DNA of 53,659 nt from Neobacillus cucumis (GCF_002860255.1 NZ_PGVE01000077.1:1-53659), one strand, 5' to 3'; shown: positions 24,426 to 33,916, counted from the stretch's first letter. Notes: a model not told the origin generated them from the sequence alone. Numbers and translations: made by a program.

Positions 24426-26072
24426 TTATAAAAGTTTCTGAATCACCAGGTTGGTGAGGTTTGGTACGATTTCGAGTGAGTAGGTCATTTCCATTCTTTC
24501 GAGTTTTTTATGGGCATCCCATCCATATGGCCCGATGTTGATTACTGGTACATTGATATCGCGGATGTCCTGATAATCAACAAACAGTTTTGTTCCCCAG
24601 CCAGGATTGTTGCTTGATTCAGCATTAATCCCGGTTTCATCATCACTAAGCGCCACAAAACTCATATCCGAGATATAAGGGAAAAAGTTCCTTGTTACAA
24701 TTGGATACGGATAGGTTGGCTGGATTTCTTCTACAGACTCGTCCAATGCCTTAATTAAGGCAAGCTCGTCCTCTGTTTTTCCTGTTAATTCAATTCTAGG
24801 AGAGTAAAGAGATGAATAGAAGAGAATCATTGCAGGATTTTTGTCCTTCATCCATTTCCAGGCCTCTTCAACCACTCTGGCCGCAAACATTCGTGTATCT
24901 AATTCTGTATCTTTTAAAAGACGTACTTTAAAGTTTTTCATATGATTGACGTAGTTTTCGCCATTTTCCTGAACTAATAATTGTTCCATTTCTTCGTACG
25001 TAAACACTCTAGGCTTCCAAGGATGCTGTACGTACGGTTCACCACTCATGGCACTATATCGCCGATATCGATCTTCAAAAGTGGTAAGTGCATTTTGAAA
25101 GGCGATGACCGCTTGTTCTTTCAACTTATCTAGTACGTCCTTTGGTGACCAGGAATGGATAAAAAAGTTATAGTATACATAGGCTGACAAGGCTGTCTGA
25201 ACCGTATAGGTTGGTTTTAAATCCGTTTGTTTCAAGGAAACAGGAGGGACGGTCGTTTCACCATATGCGTCATTACAAAGATCTGGATTGTAATTAATTT
25301 GCTTGGTCAGTTCGGCAGCGATAAAGTTTGGGTCCAGGCCTTCAAAGGCTGATCCTACATGGGTTTCCGCTCCTGTAATAAAGAAGGATGGCAGCAGTTT
25401 TCCCACCGTTCCTTTATAAATATAGCGATTTTGATCCCCGTCAAAGCGCGGTGAGACAAAGTCCGCATTGATGGCGGCAGCATAGTGAAATCCATGTTCC
25501 TTTTTCCAGCGATTCAATGTTTTTAAGGCAGAGAGAATACCATGGGAGCTGTCCTCCTCGTCACATTCTGCTAAAAGGACGATATTTCCGTTTAATTTTT
25601 CTGGATGCTCAGAATAATATTTTAAGAGATACAGATGACTGGCCACCCCGCTTTTCATATCAAGAACGCCGCGGCCAAATAACCAATCCCCTGACTCCAA
25701 TTGCACTTTTGCAGAGGGGGGCAGCTGCTCGGTTTGTAGTGCCTCCATTAGTTGCTCCGGATCACATGCCTTGTCCTTCAACTGATTAAAATCATCAATT
25801 CCTACCGTGTCGATATGGCCCATTAAGAGGACGGTGCGGTTACTCTTTCCTTTGGTTCCTTTGACAAAGGCTAGAACATTATATCGCTCTTGGTGATCAT
25901 TGAGGGTCTGCTCTAGGGTGAGGAAGTTTGGGTTTTGTTGAAAATAAGGTAAGGAAGAGATCATTTGATATAAAGAATTGGCTATTATTTTTTCGCCCTT
26001 TGTGTTAACGATACTTTCAATGGTTACTAGTCTTTTGGTGATAGTGAGTACATCGTCGCGGCATGGCAACAT
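24426..26072 (-). CDS. rocB: RocB-like M20 family peptidase
   Basis: A 548-residue M20/M25-type metallopeptidase with the binuclear zinc ligands in MGHIDTVG (~85), GRGVLDMKSG (~135) and the catalytic pair AECDEEDSSHG (~168-178). Length and the ETTVPPVSLKQ and FFPYISDMSF blocks match RocB of B. subtilis (566 residues), encoded with the arginine catabolic genes, whose exact reaction is not established. No other roc genes are adjacent here. GAGGT lies 9 bases ahead of the ATG. It is divergent from the TDT transporter at 26208. Confidence 0.85.
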   Translation of the reverse strand: MLPCRDDVLTITKRLVTIESIVNTKGEKIIANSLYQMISSLPYFQQNPNFLTLEQTLNDHQERYNVLAFVKGTKGKSNRTVLLMGHIDTVGIDDFNQLKDKACDPEQLMEALQTEQLPPSAKVQLESGDWLFGRGVLDMKSGVASHLYLLKYYSEHPEKLNGNIVLLAECDEEDSSHGILSALKTLNRWKKEHGFHYAAAINADFVSPRFDGDQNRYIYKGTVGKLLPSFFITGAETHVGSAFEGLDPNFIAAELTKQINYNPDLCNDAYGETTVPPVSLKQTDLKPTYTVQTALSAYVYYNFFIHSWSPKDVLDKLKEQAVIAFQNALTTFEDRYRRYSAMSGEPYVQHPWKPRVFTYEEMEQLLVQENGENYVNHMKNFKVRLLKDTELDTRMFAARVVEEAWKWMKDKNPAMILFYSSLYSPRIELTGKTEDELALIKALDESVEEIQPTYPYPIVTRNFFPYISDMSFVALSDDETGINAESSNNPGWGTKLFVDYQDIRDINVPVINIGPYGWDAHKKLERMEMTYSLEIVPNLTNLVIQKLL

Positions 26073-26207
26073 AAGCTAAGACCTCATTTTTTAGGATTTT
26101 ACAAAAAATGTATCTCAAGTTCCTTATCGCGTCAAGTTCTTAAATTCCTATTAATCCGACCGAGATATAAGATTTTTATGATAAAATAATCAATAGGAGG
26201 TGGGACC

Positions 26208-27269
26208 TTGTTTTCTCTTTTAAAACAAAAAGCAGTGAATCTTTTTCCAGGCTATTTTGCTCTGGTTATGGCTACGGGCGCACTCTCCATTGGCACGTAT
26301 CTGCTGGGAATGGGTTTGATAGCCAGGATTTTGCTATATGTTAATGTGGCTGCTTATATTAGTTTGTGGGTCCTGACACTTACTCGTCTATTTTGCTATT
26401 TTCCTAGATTGGCAAAAGACTTGATGAGTCATACCGTTGGCCCTGGCTTTTTCACGTTAGTCGCAGGAACCAGCGTGTTTGGCTGCCAGCTTATTATTAT
26501 GACGAATCTCTATACGATTGCCCTGTATCTATGGGGGCTTGCCATTCTGTTATGGATTGTCATCATGTATACCTTTTTTTCAGCCGTTACGATTCGCAAG
26601 GATAAGCCGGCGATTGCGGAAGGGATTAATGGGGCTTGGTTGATTGCTGCGGTTGCCACGCATTCGATCTCGATCCTTGGGACGCTCCTTTCCTCTTATG
26701 TGGAACGGGGGCAGGATGTGGTCTTGTTTTTTACCTTATGTATGTATTTCCTTGGATGTATGTTATATCTCAATATCATCACGTTGATTTTTTATCGGTT
26801 TATGTTTGTGAAGCTGGATCACTCAGCCCTGACGCCGCCTTATTGGATCAATATGGGGGCGGTGGCGATTACTACTTTGGCAGGTTCTTCGCTCATTTTG
26901 TATGACAAGAATTGGCCGTTGCTTATAGAAATAACTCCATTTTTAAAAGGGTTTACCTTGTTTTTCTGGATTATGGGTACGTGGTGGATTCCGTTGATGA
27001 TTATCCTGACAATCTGGCGTCACCTTTATCATCGATATCCTTTATCGTATGATCCCCAGTTTTGGGGGATGGCATTTCCGCTGGCGATGTATACGGCGAG
27101 TACGTATCAGTTATCCAAGGCGCTGGGAGTTCCGTTTTTAACGGTCATTCCGCGGTTTATGGTGTATGTTGCTTTAGCTGCATGGATATTTGTGTTTTTA
27201 GGGATGATTCACCATTTGTTTTTCCACTTTACTCATTCCTCCAAGTCTGTGAAGGAGAAAAGCTTGTAG
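26208..27269 (+). CDS. TDT family (tellurite resistance/dicarboxylate) transporter
   Basis: A 353-residue protein with ten predicted membrane helices and the TDT opening FPGYFALVMATGALSIG (residues 13-29). Other conserved spots are HTVGPGFFTLVAGTSVFG (~80) and INGAWLIAAVATHSIS (~143). The family includes malate, sulfite and tellurite-related permeases and the SLAC1 anion channels. TTG is the start codon, with GGAGGTGGG just upstream. It is divergent from the RocB-like gene and ends before a terminator. The substrate, an organic or inorganic anion, is not determined. Confidence 0.85.
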   Translation: MFSLLKQKAVNLFPGYFALVMATGALSIGTYLLGMGLIARILLYVNVAAYISLWVLTLTRLFCYFPRLAKDLMSHTVGPGFFTLVAGTSVFGCQLIIMTNLYTIALYLWGLAILLWIVIMYTFFSAVTIRKDKPAIAEGINGAWLIAAVATHSISILGTLLSSYVERGQDVVLFFTLCMYFLGCMLYLNIITLIFYRFMFVKLDHSALTPPYWINMGAVAITTLAGSSLILYDKNWPLLIEITPFLKGFTLFFWIMGTWWIPLMIILTIWRHLYHRYPLSYDPQFWGMAFPLAMYTASTYQLSKALGVPFLTVIPRFMVYVALAAWIFVFLGMIHHLFFHFTHSSKSVKEKSL

Positions 27270-27324
27270 AGAGATCTTTAAGAGTTCTATTTTGGGATGA
27301 AAACATTTAAATGACAATAAAAAT

Positions 27325-27362
27325 GGCGTGTAAACTGACAACAGTTTTTGCACGCCTTTTCT
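27325..27362 (+). terminator. Terminator after TDT transporter
   Basis: GGCGTG and CACGCC flank a loop that itself pairs weakly (AACTG / CAGTT), followed by TTTTCTTG. Confidence 0.75.
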
Positions 27363-27445
27363 TGTTTAGGATGTTTTTTTGACACCTAAAAACTATAATG
27401 TCTTGTTAAACAAAACCAGCTAATAGGATTGTTCACTATATTCGA

Positions 27446-28240
27446 TTATCGAACAAATGTTTCAGGAGAAGCAATGATGACTTCGATATTATGTTCTAGA
27501 AATTTCCTGGCATAATCCGCTGTTATATCGAAGTCTGTAATGATCGTATCAATTTGATCAATGGAAGCAAATGGGGCAATTGAATTTTTATTAATTTTCG
27601 TATGATCAAGCAAAGCCACCACCTTTTTGGAAGCACTGACCATTGCCTTTTTTAGTTCCACTTCATATACACTGAAGTCCATTAATCCGGAATCGAAAGA
27701 AAATCCATTTGCAGAGGTAAATAACATATCAATATTAATTTGATCTAAAATATTAACTCCTAAATGACCTTCCAAAGAATAGGATCCTTTTTTAACAATT
27801 CCACCTAATAATATAACCGTAATATCAGGATGATCTTTTAACTCGAGAGCAGTATTGATCCCGCTTGTTACAACCATTAAACGTATTGGCAATTCATTTA
27901 AAGTACGAGCAAGCTCCAGTGCAGTTGAACTTGCATCTAACATGATGCATTGTCCGTTCGAAATTAATTCAACCGCTTTTTTTGCAATCGCGGATTTTTC
28001 ACTTTTATTTCTTTTTTCTCTGCTGAAAAAATTGGTCTCATTGTCCATGCTTTCAACCAAAATGGCCCCTCCATGCGTTCTTTGTAGAAGACCATCTTCC
28101 TCCATTTTGGTAAGGTCAGATCTCAGGGTAGCTTCAGAAACTTGCATCTCTTCTGAAAGCTCCTTGACAGTAACTCTTTGAAACTGGTGTAACTTTTCCA
28201 TTATTTCTTTTCTTCTCTCTAGAGCAAACGCTTTTACCAT
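27446..28240 (-). CDS. DeoR family repressor, copy 1
   Basis: A 264-residue sugar-operon repressor. The N-terminal winged helix (residues ~5-58) includes TVKELSEEMQVSEATLRSDLTKMEEDG, and the DeoR sensor domain follows, with the phosphosugar-binding DASSTALELA (~101-110) and GGIVKKGSYSLEG blocks. It is divergent from the alcohol dehydrogenase at 28693, with paired operators between. It is about 92% identical by eye to the regulator at 34549; differences cluster in the first 25 residues and the last 20. Likely ligand: a phosphorylated tetrulose, by analogy with the pathway. AGGTGATAAA precedes the ATG. Confidence 0.9.
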   Translation of the reverse strand: MVKAFALERRKEIMEKLHQFQRVTVKELSEEMQVSEATLRSDLTKMEEDGLLQRTHGGAILVESMDNETNFFSREKRNKSEKSAIAKKAVELISNGQCIMLDASSTALELARTLNELPIRLMVVTSGINTALELKDHPDITVILLGGIVKKGSYSLEGHLGVNILDQINIDMLFTSANGFSFDSGLMDFSVYEVELKKAMVSASKKVVALLDHTKINKNSIAPFASIDQIDTIITDFDITADYARKFLEHNIEVIIASPETFVR

Positions 28241-28398
28241 TTTATCACCTATAATGTTATTATTTTTTATATGTTTTTATTGAGAAAATTTCGTGTAAAT
28301 TCGAAAATAGAAGTAATTTTAAATAAAAATGATTTGTAACCGTTTTATTATATTATTATATTACATTATTTTTAATTATCAATATAAAATAATTATTA

Positions 28399-28610
28399 AC
28401 GAAAATAAACGAAAATAAAGTAAAAATAAACAAAAAAAGTTGTTGACTAATGATAAAAAAACGGAATATAATGAAAACAATCAATCGTTTATAACAACAA
28501 ACGATAAAAGGTATAAATTAACTATCAAATTTCCATTGAGAATATTATAAAATGGAAGAAGGTGTTTAGGAGCTCTCACTATTTTAAAACTATAATTGAA
28601 AGCGTTATCC
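28399..28610 (+). promoter_or_regulatory. Promoter, DeoR operator and cre site of dehydrogenase copy 1
   Basis: TTGACT (28443-28448) and TATAAT (28467-28472) with an 18-base spacer form a strong sigma-A promoter. Just downstream an inverted repeat ATCGTTT-N8-AAACGAT (28484-28505) would block initiation when bound. Upstream, AACGAAAATAA boxes repeat (28399-28420), typical of DeoR-family sites. TGAAAGCGTTATCC (28597-28610) matches the CcpA cre consensus with one mismatch. All elements recur at the second copy (35461-35675). The 452-base gap 28241-28692 holds nothing else. Confidence 0.8.
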
Positions 28611-28692
28611 ACCATGAGTTTAAATATAATCCTAATAAAACAGAAGGTTTCTAAAACTTAAATTTAAAAGGTAATTAAAGGAGAGATTATTT

Positions 28693-29811
28693 ATGTGCCC
28701 AACTAACACTGTTACAAAAGAGGATTTTAAAAATGTCGTCATCCCACAAACAATGAAAGCGGTTGTTGCGTATGAACCTGGTGACTATCGTCTTGAAGAA
28801 GTTCCTGTACCAGAAATTGGTCCGGGTGAAATTTTAATAAAGGTAGAGGCCTGCGGAATTTGTGCAGGAGATGTAAAGGCATATGCCGGTGCGCCAAGTT
28901 TCTGGGGAGATGAAAAACAACCGGCATACATAAAAGCGCCAATGATCCCAGGTCATGAATTTATTGGCCGGGTAGTGGCTCTGGATGAAAGCATTAAAGA
29001 TTTTGAAATCGGTGATAGAATCATTTCAGAACAAATTGTTCCTTGCTGGGAATGTAGATTTTGTAAGCGTGGACAATATTGGATGTGTGAAAAGCACGAT
29101 TTATATGGATTTCAAAATAATGTAAATGGCGGAATGGCTGAATATATGAAATTTACGAAGGAAGCGATCAATTTCAAAGTGCCAGAAGACCTTCCATTAG
29201 AAAAAGCTATTTTAATAGAACCATATGCATGCTCCTTCCACGCTGTTCAACGTGCGCAAATCCAATTAGGAGATGTCGTTGTTCTTGCAGGTGCCGGTAC
29301 TCTAGGTTTAGGAATGATTGGAGCCATCAAAAAGTCCGGACCAGGAAAATTAATTGTTCTGGATCTATTTGAAGATCGTTTAGAGCTTGCCAAAAAATTT
29401 GGTGCAGACTTGGTTTTAAATCCATTGAAAGATGACGTTGACAAGATTGTAAAGGATTTAACCGATGGATATGGCTGTGATATTTATATTGAAGCAACAG
29501 GGGCACAGAAGTCTGTTGAGCAAGGTTTATCCATGATTCGCAAGCTTGGCCGATTTGTTGAGTTCAGTGTATTCAAGGATCCTGTTACAGTTGATTGGAG
29601 TATTATCAGCGATAGAAAAGAACTTGATGTTTTAGGATCACACTTAGGACCATATTGCTATCCACATGTTATTGAAGGAATTTCAAATGGTGATCTTCCG
29701 ACAGAGGGAGTTGTAACACATGAGCTGCCTTTGGAAGAATTTGAAAAAGGCTTCGAACTTGTTAAGAGCGGGGCTCAGTCGTTAAAAGTTATTTTAAATC
29801 CAAATCTGTAA
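28693..29811 (+). CDS. Zinc alcohol dehydrogenase, probable tetritol dehydrogenase, copy 1
   Basis: A 372-residue medium-chain dehydrogenase. Catalytic zinc ligands are in CGICAGD (~55) and PGHEF (~88); the structural zinc cysteines are in CWECRFCKRGQYWMC (~118-132); the NAD site is VVLAGAGTLGLG (~197). It closely resembles the erythritol/L-threitol dehydrogenase group (EltD), which oxidises tetritols to D-erythrulose. The DhaKL, RpiB and SDR genes nearby support this; galactitol- or sorbitol-type activity is the alternative. GGAGAG precedes the ATG. The MFS polyol permease gene follows after a hairpin. About 95% identical by eye to the enzyme at 35746. Confidence 0.85.
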   Translation: MCPTNTVTKEDFKNVVIPQTMKAVVAYEPGDYRLEEVPVPEIGPGEILIKVEACGICAGDVKAYAGAPSFWGDEKQPAYIKAPMIPGHEFIGRVVALDESIKDFEIGDRIISEQIVPCWECRFCKRGQYWMCEKHDLYGFQNNVNGGMAEYMKFTKEAINFKVPEDLPLEKAILIEPYACSFHAVQRAQIQLGDVVVLAGAGTLGLGMIGAIKKSGPGKLIVLDLFEDRLELAKKFGADLVLNPLKDDVDKIVKDLTDGYGCDIYIEATGAQKSVEQGLSMIRKLGRFVEFSVFKDPVTVDWSIISDRKELDVLGSHLGPYCYPHVIEGISNGDLPTEGVVTHELPLEEFEKGFELVKSGAQSLKVILNPNL

Positions 29812-29837
29812 GAAAGTTGGATAATGAAAGTAATAGA

Positions 29838-29872
29838 GAGATAGGTTCCTTGCAATTTAAGGTTCCTATCTC
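29838..29872 (+). other. Intercistronic hairpin after dehydrogenase copy 1
   Basis: GAGATAGG and CCTATCTC pair, with an AGGTTCCT direct repeat inside the loop arms; no T-run follows. It separates dehydrogenase and permease genes and may set their relative mRNA levels. The second dehydrogenase has an unrelated hairpin in the same place (36891). Confidence 0.5.
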
Positions 29873-29913
29873 CTTAATAGAAAGAAAATTCTGTATATTA
29901 AGGAGGAGCATAA

Positions 29914-31176
29914 ATGAATCAAGGTATATTAGGCCGAATAGGCATGGATTCTAAAATGGCTTTAGGGTATATTGGCGTATTGTTCTTTATGATGGGAGAC
30001 GGACTGGAGCAAGGCTGGCTTTCACCATACTTAACAAGTCATGGTTTGACTGTAGAACAATCGGCACTGCTGTTCTCTTGTTACGGTTTTGCGGTAGCTA
30101 TCGCTGCCTGGTTATCAGGGGTACTTGCTGAGGTACTAGGTCCACGGAAAGCAATGGTTATTGGATTAAGTATGTTTGTGGTCGGAACATTAGTTTTTCT
30201 AATTGTAGGTTTACCGACTATGAATCTTTCAGTTATGATTCCAACCTATGCACTTAGGGGATTAGGCTATCCGTTGTTTTCTTATTCATTCTTAGTTTGG
30301 CTTACCTACTATTCTCCTGCTGAAAAGCTTGGAACCGCTGTAGGTTGGTTCTGGTTTGCATTTACTGGTGGATTAAATGTTTTAGGTGCGTATTATTCTA
30401 GTTTTGCCCTGCCGCATTTAGGTGAAATGAAGACGCTATGGAGTGCGCTCATCTTTGTTGCATTAGGTGCTACAATAGCTATTTTCCTGAATAAGGATGA
30501 CTCAAACAGAGAGAAAAAGTTTAAGTCAAAACAGGAAGCATTCTTATATTTAACAAAAGGGATTACGATTGCCTTTGAAAGACCAAAGATTGGGTTGGGT
30601 GGTATTGTTAGAACAATTAATACGGCCGGTGCCTATGGTTTTGTTGTCTTTATGCCTGCATACATGATGGAAATTGGATTTACGCGTGCGGAGTGGCTGC
30701 AGATTTATGGTGCTCTTTGGACAAGTAATATTGTTTTCAATTTGATCTTTGGTATTGTTGGTGATAAGTTAGGGTGGCGTAACACGGTTATGTGGTTTGG
30801 CGGCGTAGGGTGTGCCATCTTTACAGCAGCATTTTACTATGTTCCAGCATTACTAGGCCCGAATTATATGGCCTCAACGCTTGTAGCTGTGTGTTTTGGA
30901 GCTTGTCTAGCTGGTTATGTTCCATTATCAGCCTTAATCCCTTCATTGGCTCCAGAGAATAGAGGGGCTGCGATGTCTATTCTTAATATGGGAGCTGGTC
31001 TTAGTACGTTTCTTGGTCCTGCGATTGTAGGCGTTTTTATCGGAAGTACAGGGACAATAGGTGTCATTTGGATTTATACGGCTCTATATGTAGTTAGTGC
31101 CATTCTAATGAAGTTTGTTAATCTGCCTTCCAGTAAAGAAGAAAGCCAATCAACCGATCTTAAGGCTGCTCTTTAA
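29914..31176 (+). CDS. MFS transporter of the polyol permease family
   Basis: A 420-residue, 12-helix MFS protein. The segments GYIGVLFFMMGDGLEQGWLSPYL (residues ~19-41, key residues Gly28, Asp29, Gly30), SGVLAEVLGPRKAM (~68-81) and ALRGLGYPLFSYSFLVW (~112) match the ribitol/D-arabinitol permeases RbtT and DalT. It probably imports the tetritol or related polyol oxidised by the neighbouring dehydrogenases. TAAGGAGGAG lies 6 bases before the ATG. It is convergent with the SDR gene at 31365, with two terminators between. Confidence 0.86.
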   Translation: MNQGILGRIGMDSKMALGYIGVLFFMMGDGLEQGWLSPYLTSHGLTVEQSALLFSCYGFAVAIAAWLSGVLAEVLGPRKAMVIGLSMFVVGTLVFLIVGLPTMNLSVMIPTYALRGLGYPLFSYSFLVWLTYYSPAEKLGTAVGWFWFAFTGGLNVLGAYYSSFALPHLGEMKTLWSALIFVALGATIAIFLNKDDSNREKKFKSKQEAFLYLTKGITIAFERPKIGLGGIVRTINTAGAYGFVVFMPAYMMEIGFTRAEWLQIYGALWTSNIVFNLIFGIVGDKLGWRNTVMWFGGVGCAIFTAAFYYVPALLGPNYMASTLVAVCFGACLAGYVPLSALIPSLAPENRGAAMSILNMGAGLSTFLGPAIVGVFIGSTGTIGVIWIYTALYVVSAILMKFVNLPSSKEESQSTDLKAAL

Positions 31177-31212
31177 GCAACAGTGTGAGAATTTAATTGA
31201 AGAGTAATAAAA

Positions 31213-31254
31213 AATATAGAACGCTCCATGACGGGGCGTTCTATATTTTTTTAA
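31213..31254 (+). terminator. Terminator after the polyol permease gene
   Basis: AATATAGAACGC and GCGTTCTATATT form a 12-bp stem followed by TTTTT. Confidence 0.92.
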
Positions 31255-31311
31255 AATTAAGTATTGGAACAAAAGCAGCTTCTTAATAAAATGACTTGTA
31301 ACAACGAAAAA

Positions 31312-31343
31312 GAGGTACAACACTAAATTAGCATTGCACCTCT
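31312..31343 (-). terminator. Terminator of the SDR gene
   Basis: Read on the minus strand, GAGGTGCAATGC pairs imperfectly with GTGTTGTACCTC and is followed by TTTTTC. Confidence 0.75.
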
Positions 31344-31364
31344 CGAATAGTTGGTGTTTGTCCA

Positions 31365-32132
31365 TTATTTAATTGTATTACCACCATCAAGTACAATGTT
31401 CTCACCTGTCATTAAGTTGGTAGCATCGCTGGCCAAGAATAAGGCTACAGCAGCGACTTCCTCAGGGTATCCAAAGCGTCCAAGCGGGATTTCTTTTTTC
31501 GCTCTTTCTCCTACTTCTCCGGCCCAAGCCTTTTTACCCAACTCCGTTAAAATCACAGTAGGTGAGATCGCATTTACGTTTATACCGAATTGAGCCCATT
31601 CATAAGCTAGGACCTTGGTCATTGCAAGGATTGCCGCTTTGCTTGCGCAATAAGCGACATGGTTATCCAATGCAATAATGGCAGCCTGGGAAGCAAGGTT
31701 AATAATCTTTCCGCCATTGCCCTGCTCAATCATGACATTACCGACTTTCTGGCACATTTTGAATGAGCCTGTTAAGTTAATATCGATAGTTTTTTGCCAG
31801 TATGCATCAGAAATATTTTCTGCATCGTCGAGTAATACAATGCCCGCACAGTTTACTAAAATATCAATCTTTCCAAAGTGTTCTTTAACAATCTGGATAG
31901 CATGGCCCATGCTTTCATTATCAGTAACATCGCATTGTACACCGATTGCATTTTCTTCATTCATTTGCTTGGCTACGCTTTTTACATCTTCCATTAGGTC
32001 AAAAATAGCAACTTGTGCTCCCTTTTCTAAGTATAATTCTGAGATAGCCTTACCTATTCCGCTTGCTCCACCTGTTACAATAGCTACTTTGTCTGTAAGA
32101 TTGAAATTTTTATCATACCCTTTAAAGCTCAT
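31365..32132 (-). CDS. Short-chain dehydrogenase, probable D-threitol or polyol dehydrogenase
   Basis: A 255-residue classical SDR: NAD-binding VTGGASGIGKA (~17-27), NCAGI (~93), catalytic Ser in INLASQAA (~145) and the YCASK Tyr-x-x-x-Lys (~160). The Asp after the second strand (IFDL) indicates NAD preference. It resembles SDR polyol dehydrogenases such as D-threitol dehydrogenase (DthD), which yields L-erythrulose, and fits the neighbouring tetritol genes. The start at 32132 has AAAGGAATG at the right distance; an ATG 21 bases earlier is less likely. It is transcribed towards the permease gene. Confidence 0.83.
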   Translation of the reverse strand: MSFKGYDKNFNLTDKVAIVTGGASGIGKAISELYLEKGAQVAIFDLMEDVKSVAKQMNEENAIGVQCDVTDNESMGHAIQIVKEHFGKIDILVNCAGIVLLDDAENISDAYWQKTIDINLTGSFKMCQKVGNVMIEQGNGGKIINLASQAAIIALDNHVAYCASKAAILAMTKVLAYEWAQFGINVNAISPTVILTELGKKAWAGEVGERAKKEIPLGRFGYPEEVAAVALFLASDATNLMTGENIVLDGGNTIK

Positions 32133-32153
32133 AAAATCATTCCTTTCCATCAA

Positions 32154-32478
32154 TTTATTTTGTTGGGGTTTTATAGTATGGAAAAAGATTCTGAATTTCC
32201 CGATAATATAACACTTTCATTTTAACACTTTTATTATTGTTTGTTGATTATTTTTTTCATTTATTTTTACATTTGCATATTATTTTTGTTGTTTTGAAAA
32301 ACAAAACAAATTTATAATAGTTCAATTATTAATCTAAATAATGAAGTTAAAAAAATAAAATGCAGCCCTCTTAAAGGATAAAGGGCTCGTTTTGAGGTCT
32401 TTTCTTAAAATACGTGCCGAAATGACAGTCGTAATGGCATTTTTATTGGTATATAAAAAGTAAAACTCGCCATAGGTA
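32154..32478. other. Upstream region of the SDR gene
   Basis: AT-rich. On the minus strand, AGTGTTA is directly repeated (32209-32232) just ahead of TATATTAT, a plausible -10. The A/T-rich 32240-32300 contains AAAATAAATGAAAA, similar to the DeoR boxes elsewhere in the island. AGCCCT/AGGGCT forms a small hairpin at 32363-32388 followed by CGTTTT. No gene is seen. Confidence 0.4.
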
Positions 32479-32534
32479 TGAACTGCACCAAAATTGTTAG
32501 ACACAAAACTAACAATTTTGGTGCAGTTTTTTAT

Positions 32535-33044
32535 ATGGCTAAATTTACATTCGAGGACAAGTTATGGGCAGTAAAGGAATATGAAAAAGGAGGATTGTCT
32601 TTTAGGGATATTGCGAAAATGTTAGGAACTGTTCATAAAACAATACAAACGTGGGTTAACCTTTATCTGGAACACGGAGAGGATTCCTTAAGAAAAAGTT
32701 ATACAAACTACTCCGCAGAGTTTAAAATGGAGGTACTCAAATATATGGACGATAATTGGGCATCTTCTAATGAAGCAGCGGCGAAGTTTAATATACCTGA
32801 TCCTTCTATCATCAATACCTGGAGGAGAGCTGTTGAAATAGAAGGAGTGGAAGCCCTATTACCAAAGAAGAAGGGGCGACCTCCCATGACAAAAGAAAGA
32901 AAAAAGAACGATCTGACCAATCATACTAATGAATCCCTTATCCAAGAAATCGAACGTTTACGAATGGAGAACGCTTATCTAAAAAAGTTGAATGCCTTAG
33001 TTCAGGAACAGGAAAAATTACATCAAAACTCAAAGCACAAGTAA
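32535..33044 (+). CDS. IS3/IS150 OrfA (transposase DNA-binding part)
   Basis: A 169-residue OrfA with two helix-turn-helix segments (FRDIAKMLGTVHKTIQTWVN ~25-44 and SNEAAAKFNIPDPSIINTWR ~78-97) and a C-terminal leucine zipper (ESLIQEIERLRMENAYLKKL). The slippery heptamer A AAA AAG lies in frame at 32981-32987. A -1 slip leads into an uninterrupted frame (VECLSSGTGKITSKLKAQ...) that joins OrfB, giving the OrfAB transposase. The ATG at 32535 is used; an upstream ATG lies inside the inverted repeat. Confidence 0.9.
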   Translation: MAKFTFEDKLWAVKEYEKGGLSFRDIAKMLGTVHKTIQTWVNLYLEHGEDSLRKSYTNYSAEFKMEVLKYMDDNWASSNEAAAKFNIPDPSIINTWRRAVEIEGVEALLPKKKGRPPMTKERKKNDLTNHTNESLIQEIERLRMENAYLKKLNALVQEQEKLHQNSKHK

Positions 33045-33079
33045 TTTTTGAACTAAGGAATGAATATAAAGTCGCTGAG

Positions 33080-33883
33080 TTGATCAAGATTGCGGATATC
33101 AAAAGAAGTACGTATTATTATTGGACAAAACACATGAACCGCCCTGATAAATACGCAAAGGTGAAAGAAGCAATACTAGAAATATATCACCAACATAAAG
33201 GTCGTTATGGACACCGTAACATTAAAAAAGAACTTGATAAGAAAGGCTTGATTCTTGACCCAAAGACTGTCCTCAAGCTAATGAACCAGATGGGGATCAA
33301 GTGCCAAGTTCGTATGAAGAAATATAAGTCCTATCGCGGAAATGTAGGAAGAATTGCGCCTAACGTTCTAAATCGGGATTTCCAAGCCAACAAACCTAAT
33401 CAGAAGTGGGTTACAGACGTAACAGAATTCAGCCTTTTCGGACAAAACCTTTATCTATCTCCTATTCTTGATTTGTTCAATAGTGAGGTCATCTCGTATA
33501 CAGTTAAGTCTCGTCCCTCTTTTGATTTAGTTGGCAACATGCTTGAACAAGCTTTACAGGTTTTAAATCCAGAGGATAAGTTGATTCTCCACTCAGATCA
33601 AGGATGGCATTACCAGATGGACAAGTACCAGAAAACTCTCAAAGACCGGAATATTACACAAAGCATGTCCCGAAAGGGAAACTGTCTAGATAATGCCGTT
33701 ATCGAGAACTTCTTTGGCATCCTTAAGACAGAACTCCTCTATCTCCAGGAATTTAAAAGTATTGAGCATTTTATACAGGAATTACACGATTATATTTACT
33801 ACTACAACAATATACGAATGAAGAAAAAGTTAAAAAACCTGAGTCCAGTAGAATACCGGTCTCAGGTCCAACAGGTTGCTTAA
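33080..33883 (+). CDS. IS3/IS150 OrfB (DDE integrase part of OrfAB)
   Basis: Retroviral-integrase-type catalytic domain with the DDE residues: Asp in WVTDVTEF (~113), Asp in LHSDQGWHY (~174) and Glu in NAVIENFFGILKTE (~210), followed by YYYNNIRMKKKLKNLSPVEYR. An HTH_21 segment (HQHKGRYGHRNIKKEL) lies at ~36-51. A TTG could start it, but the -1 frame is open back to 32987, so it is probably made mainly as the fusion with OrfA. Confidence 0.9.
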   Translation: MIKIADIKRSTYYYWTKHMNRPDKYAKVKEAILEIYHQHKGRYGHRNIKKELDKKGLILDPKTVLKLMNQMGIKCQVRMKKYKSYRGNVGRIAPNVLNRDFQANKPNQKWVTDVTEFSLFGQNLYLSPILDLFNSEVISYTVKSRPSFDLVGNMLEQALQVLNPEDKLILHSDQGWHYQMDKYQKTLKDRNITQSMSRKGNCLDNAVIENFFGILKTELLYLQEFKSIEHFIQELHDYIYYYNNIRMKKKLKNLSPVEYRSQVQQVA

Positions 33884-33916
33884 AATATTTATGTCTAACT
33901 TTTTTGGTTCACTTCA

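Larger units (their letters stand above)
32479..33916 (+). mobile_element. IS3-family (IS150-like) insertion sequence, complete
   Basis: 1438 bp bounded by 25-bp inverted repeats: TGAACTGCACCAAAATTGTT.. at 32479-32503 and its counterpart at 33892-33916, identical at 21 of 25 positions. It carries the usual two frames, with a -1 frameshift site. Both frames are open and the IRs are intact, so it may still be active. I see no target-site duplication (GTA left, AAT right). Confidence 0.92.
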
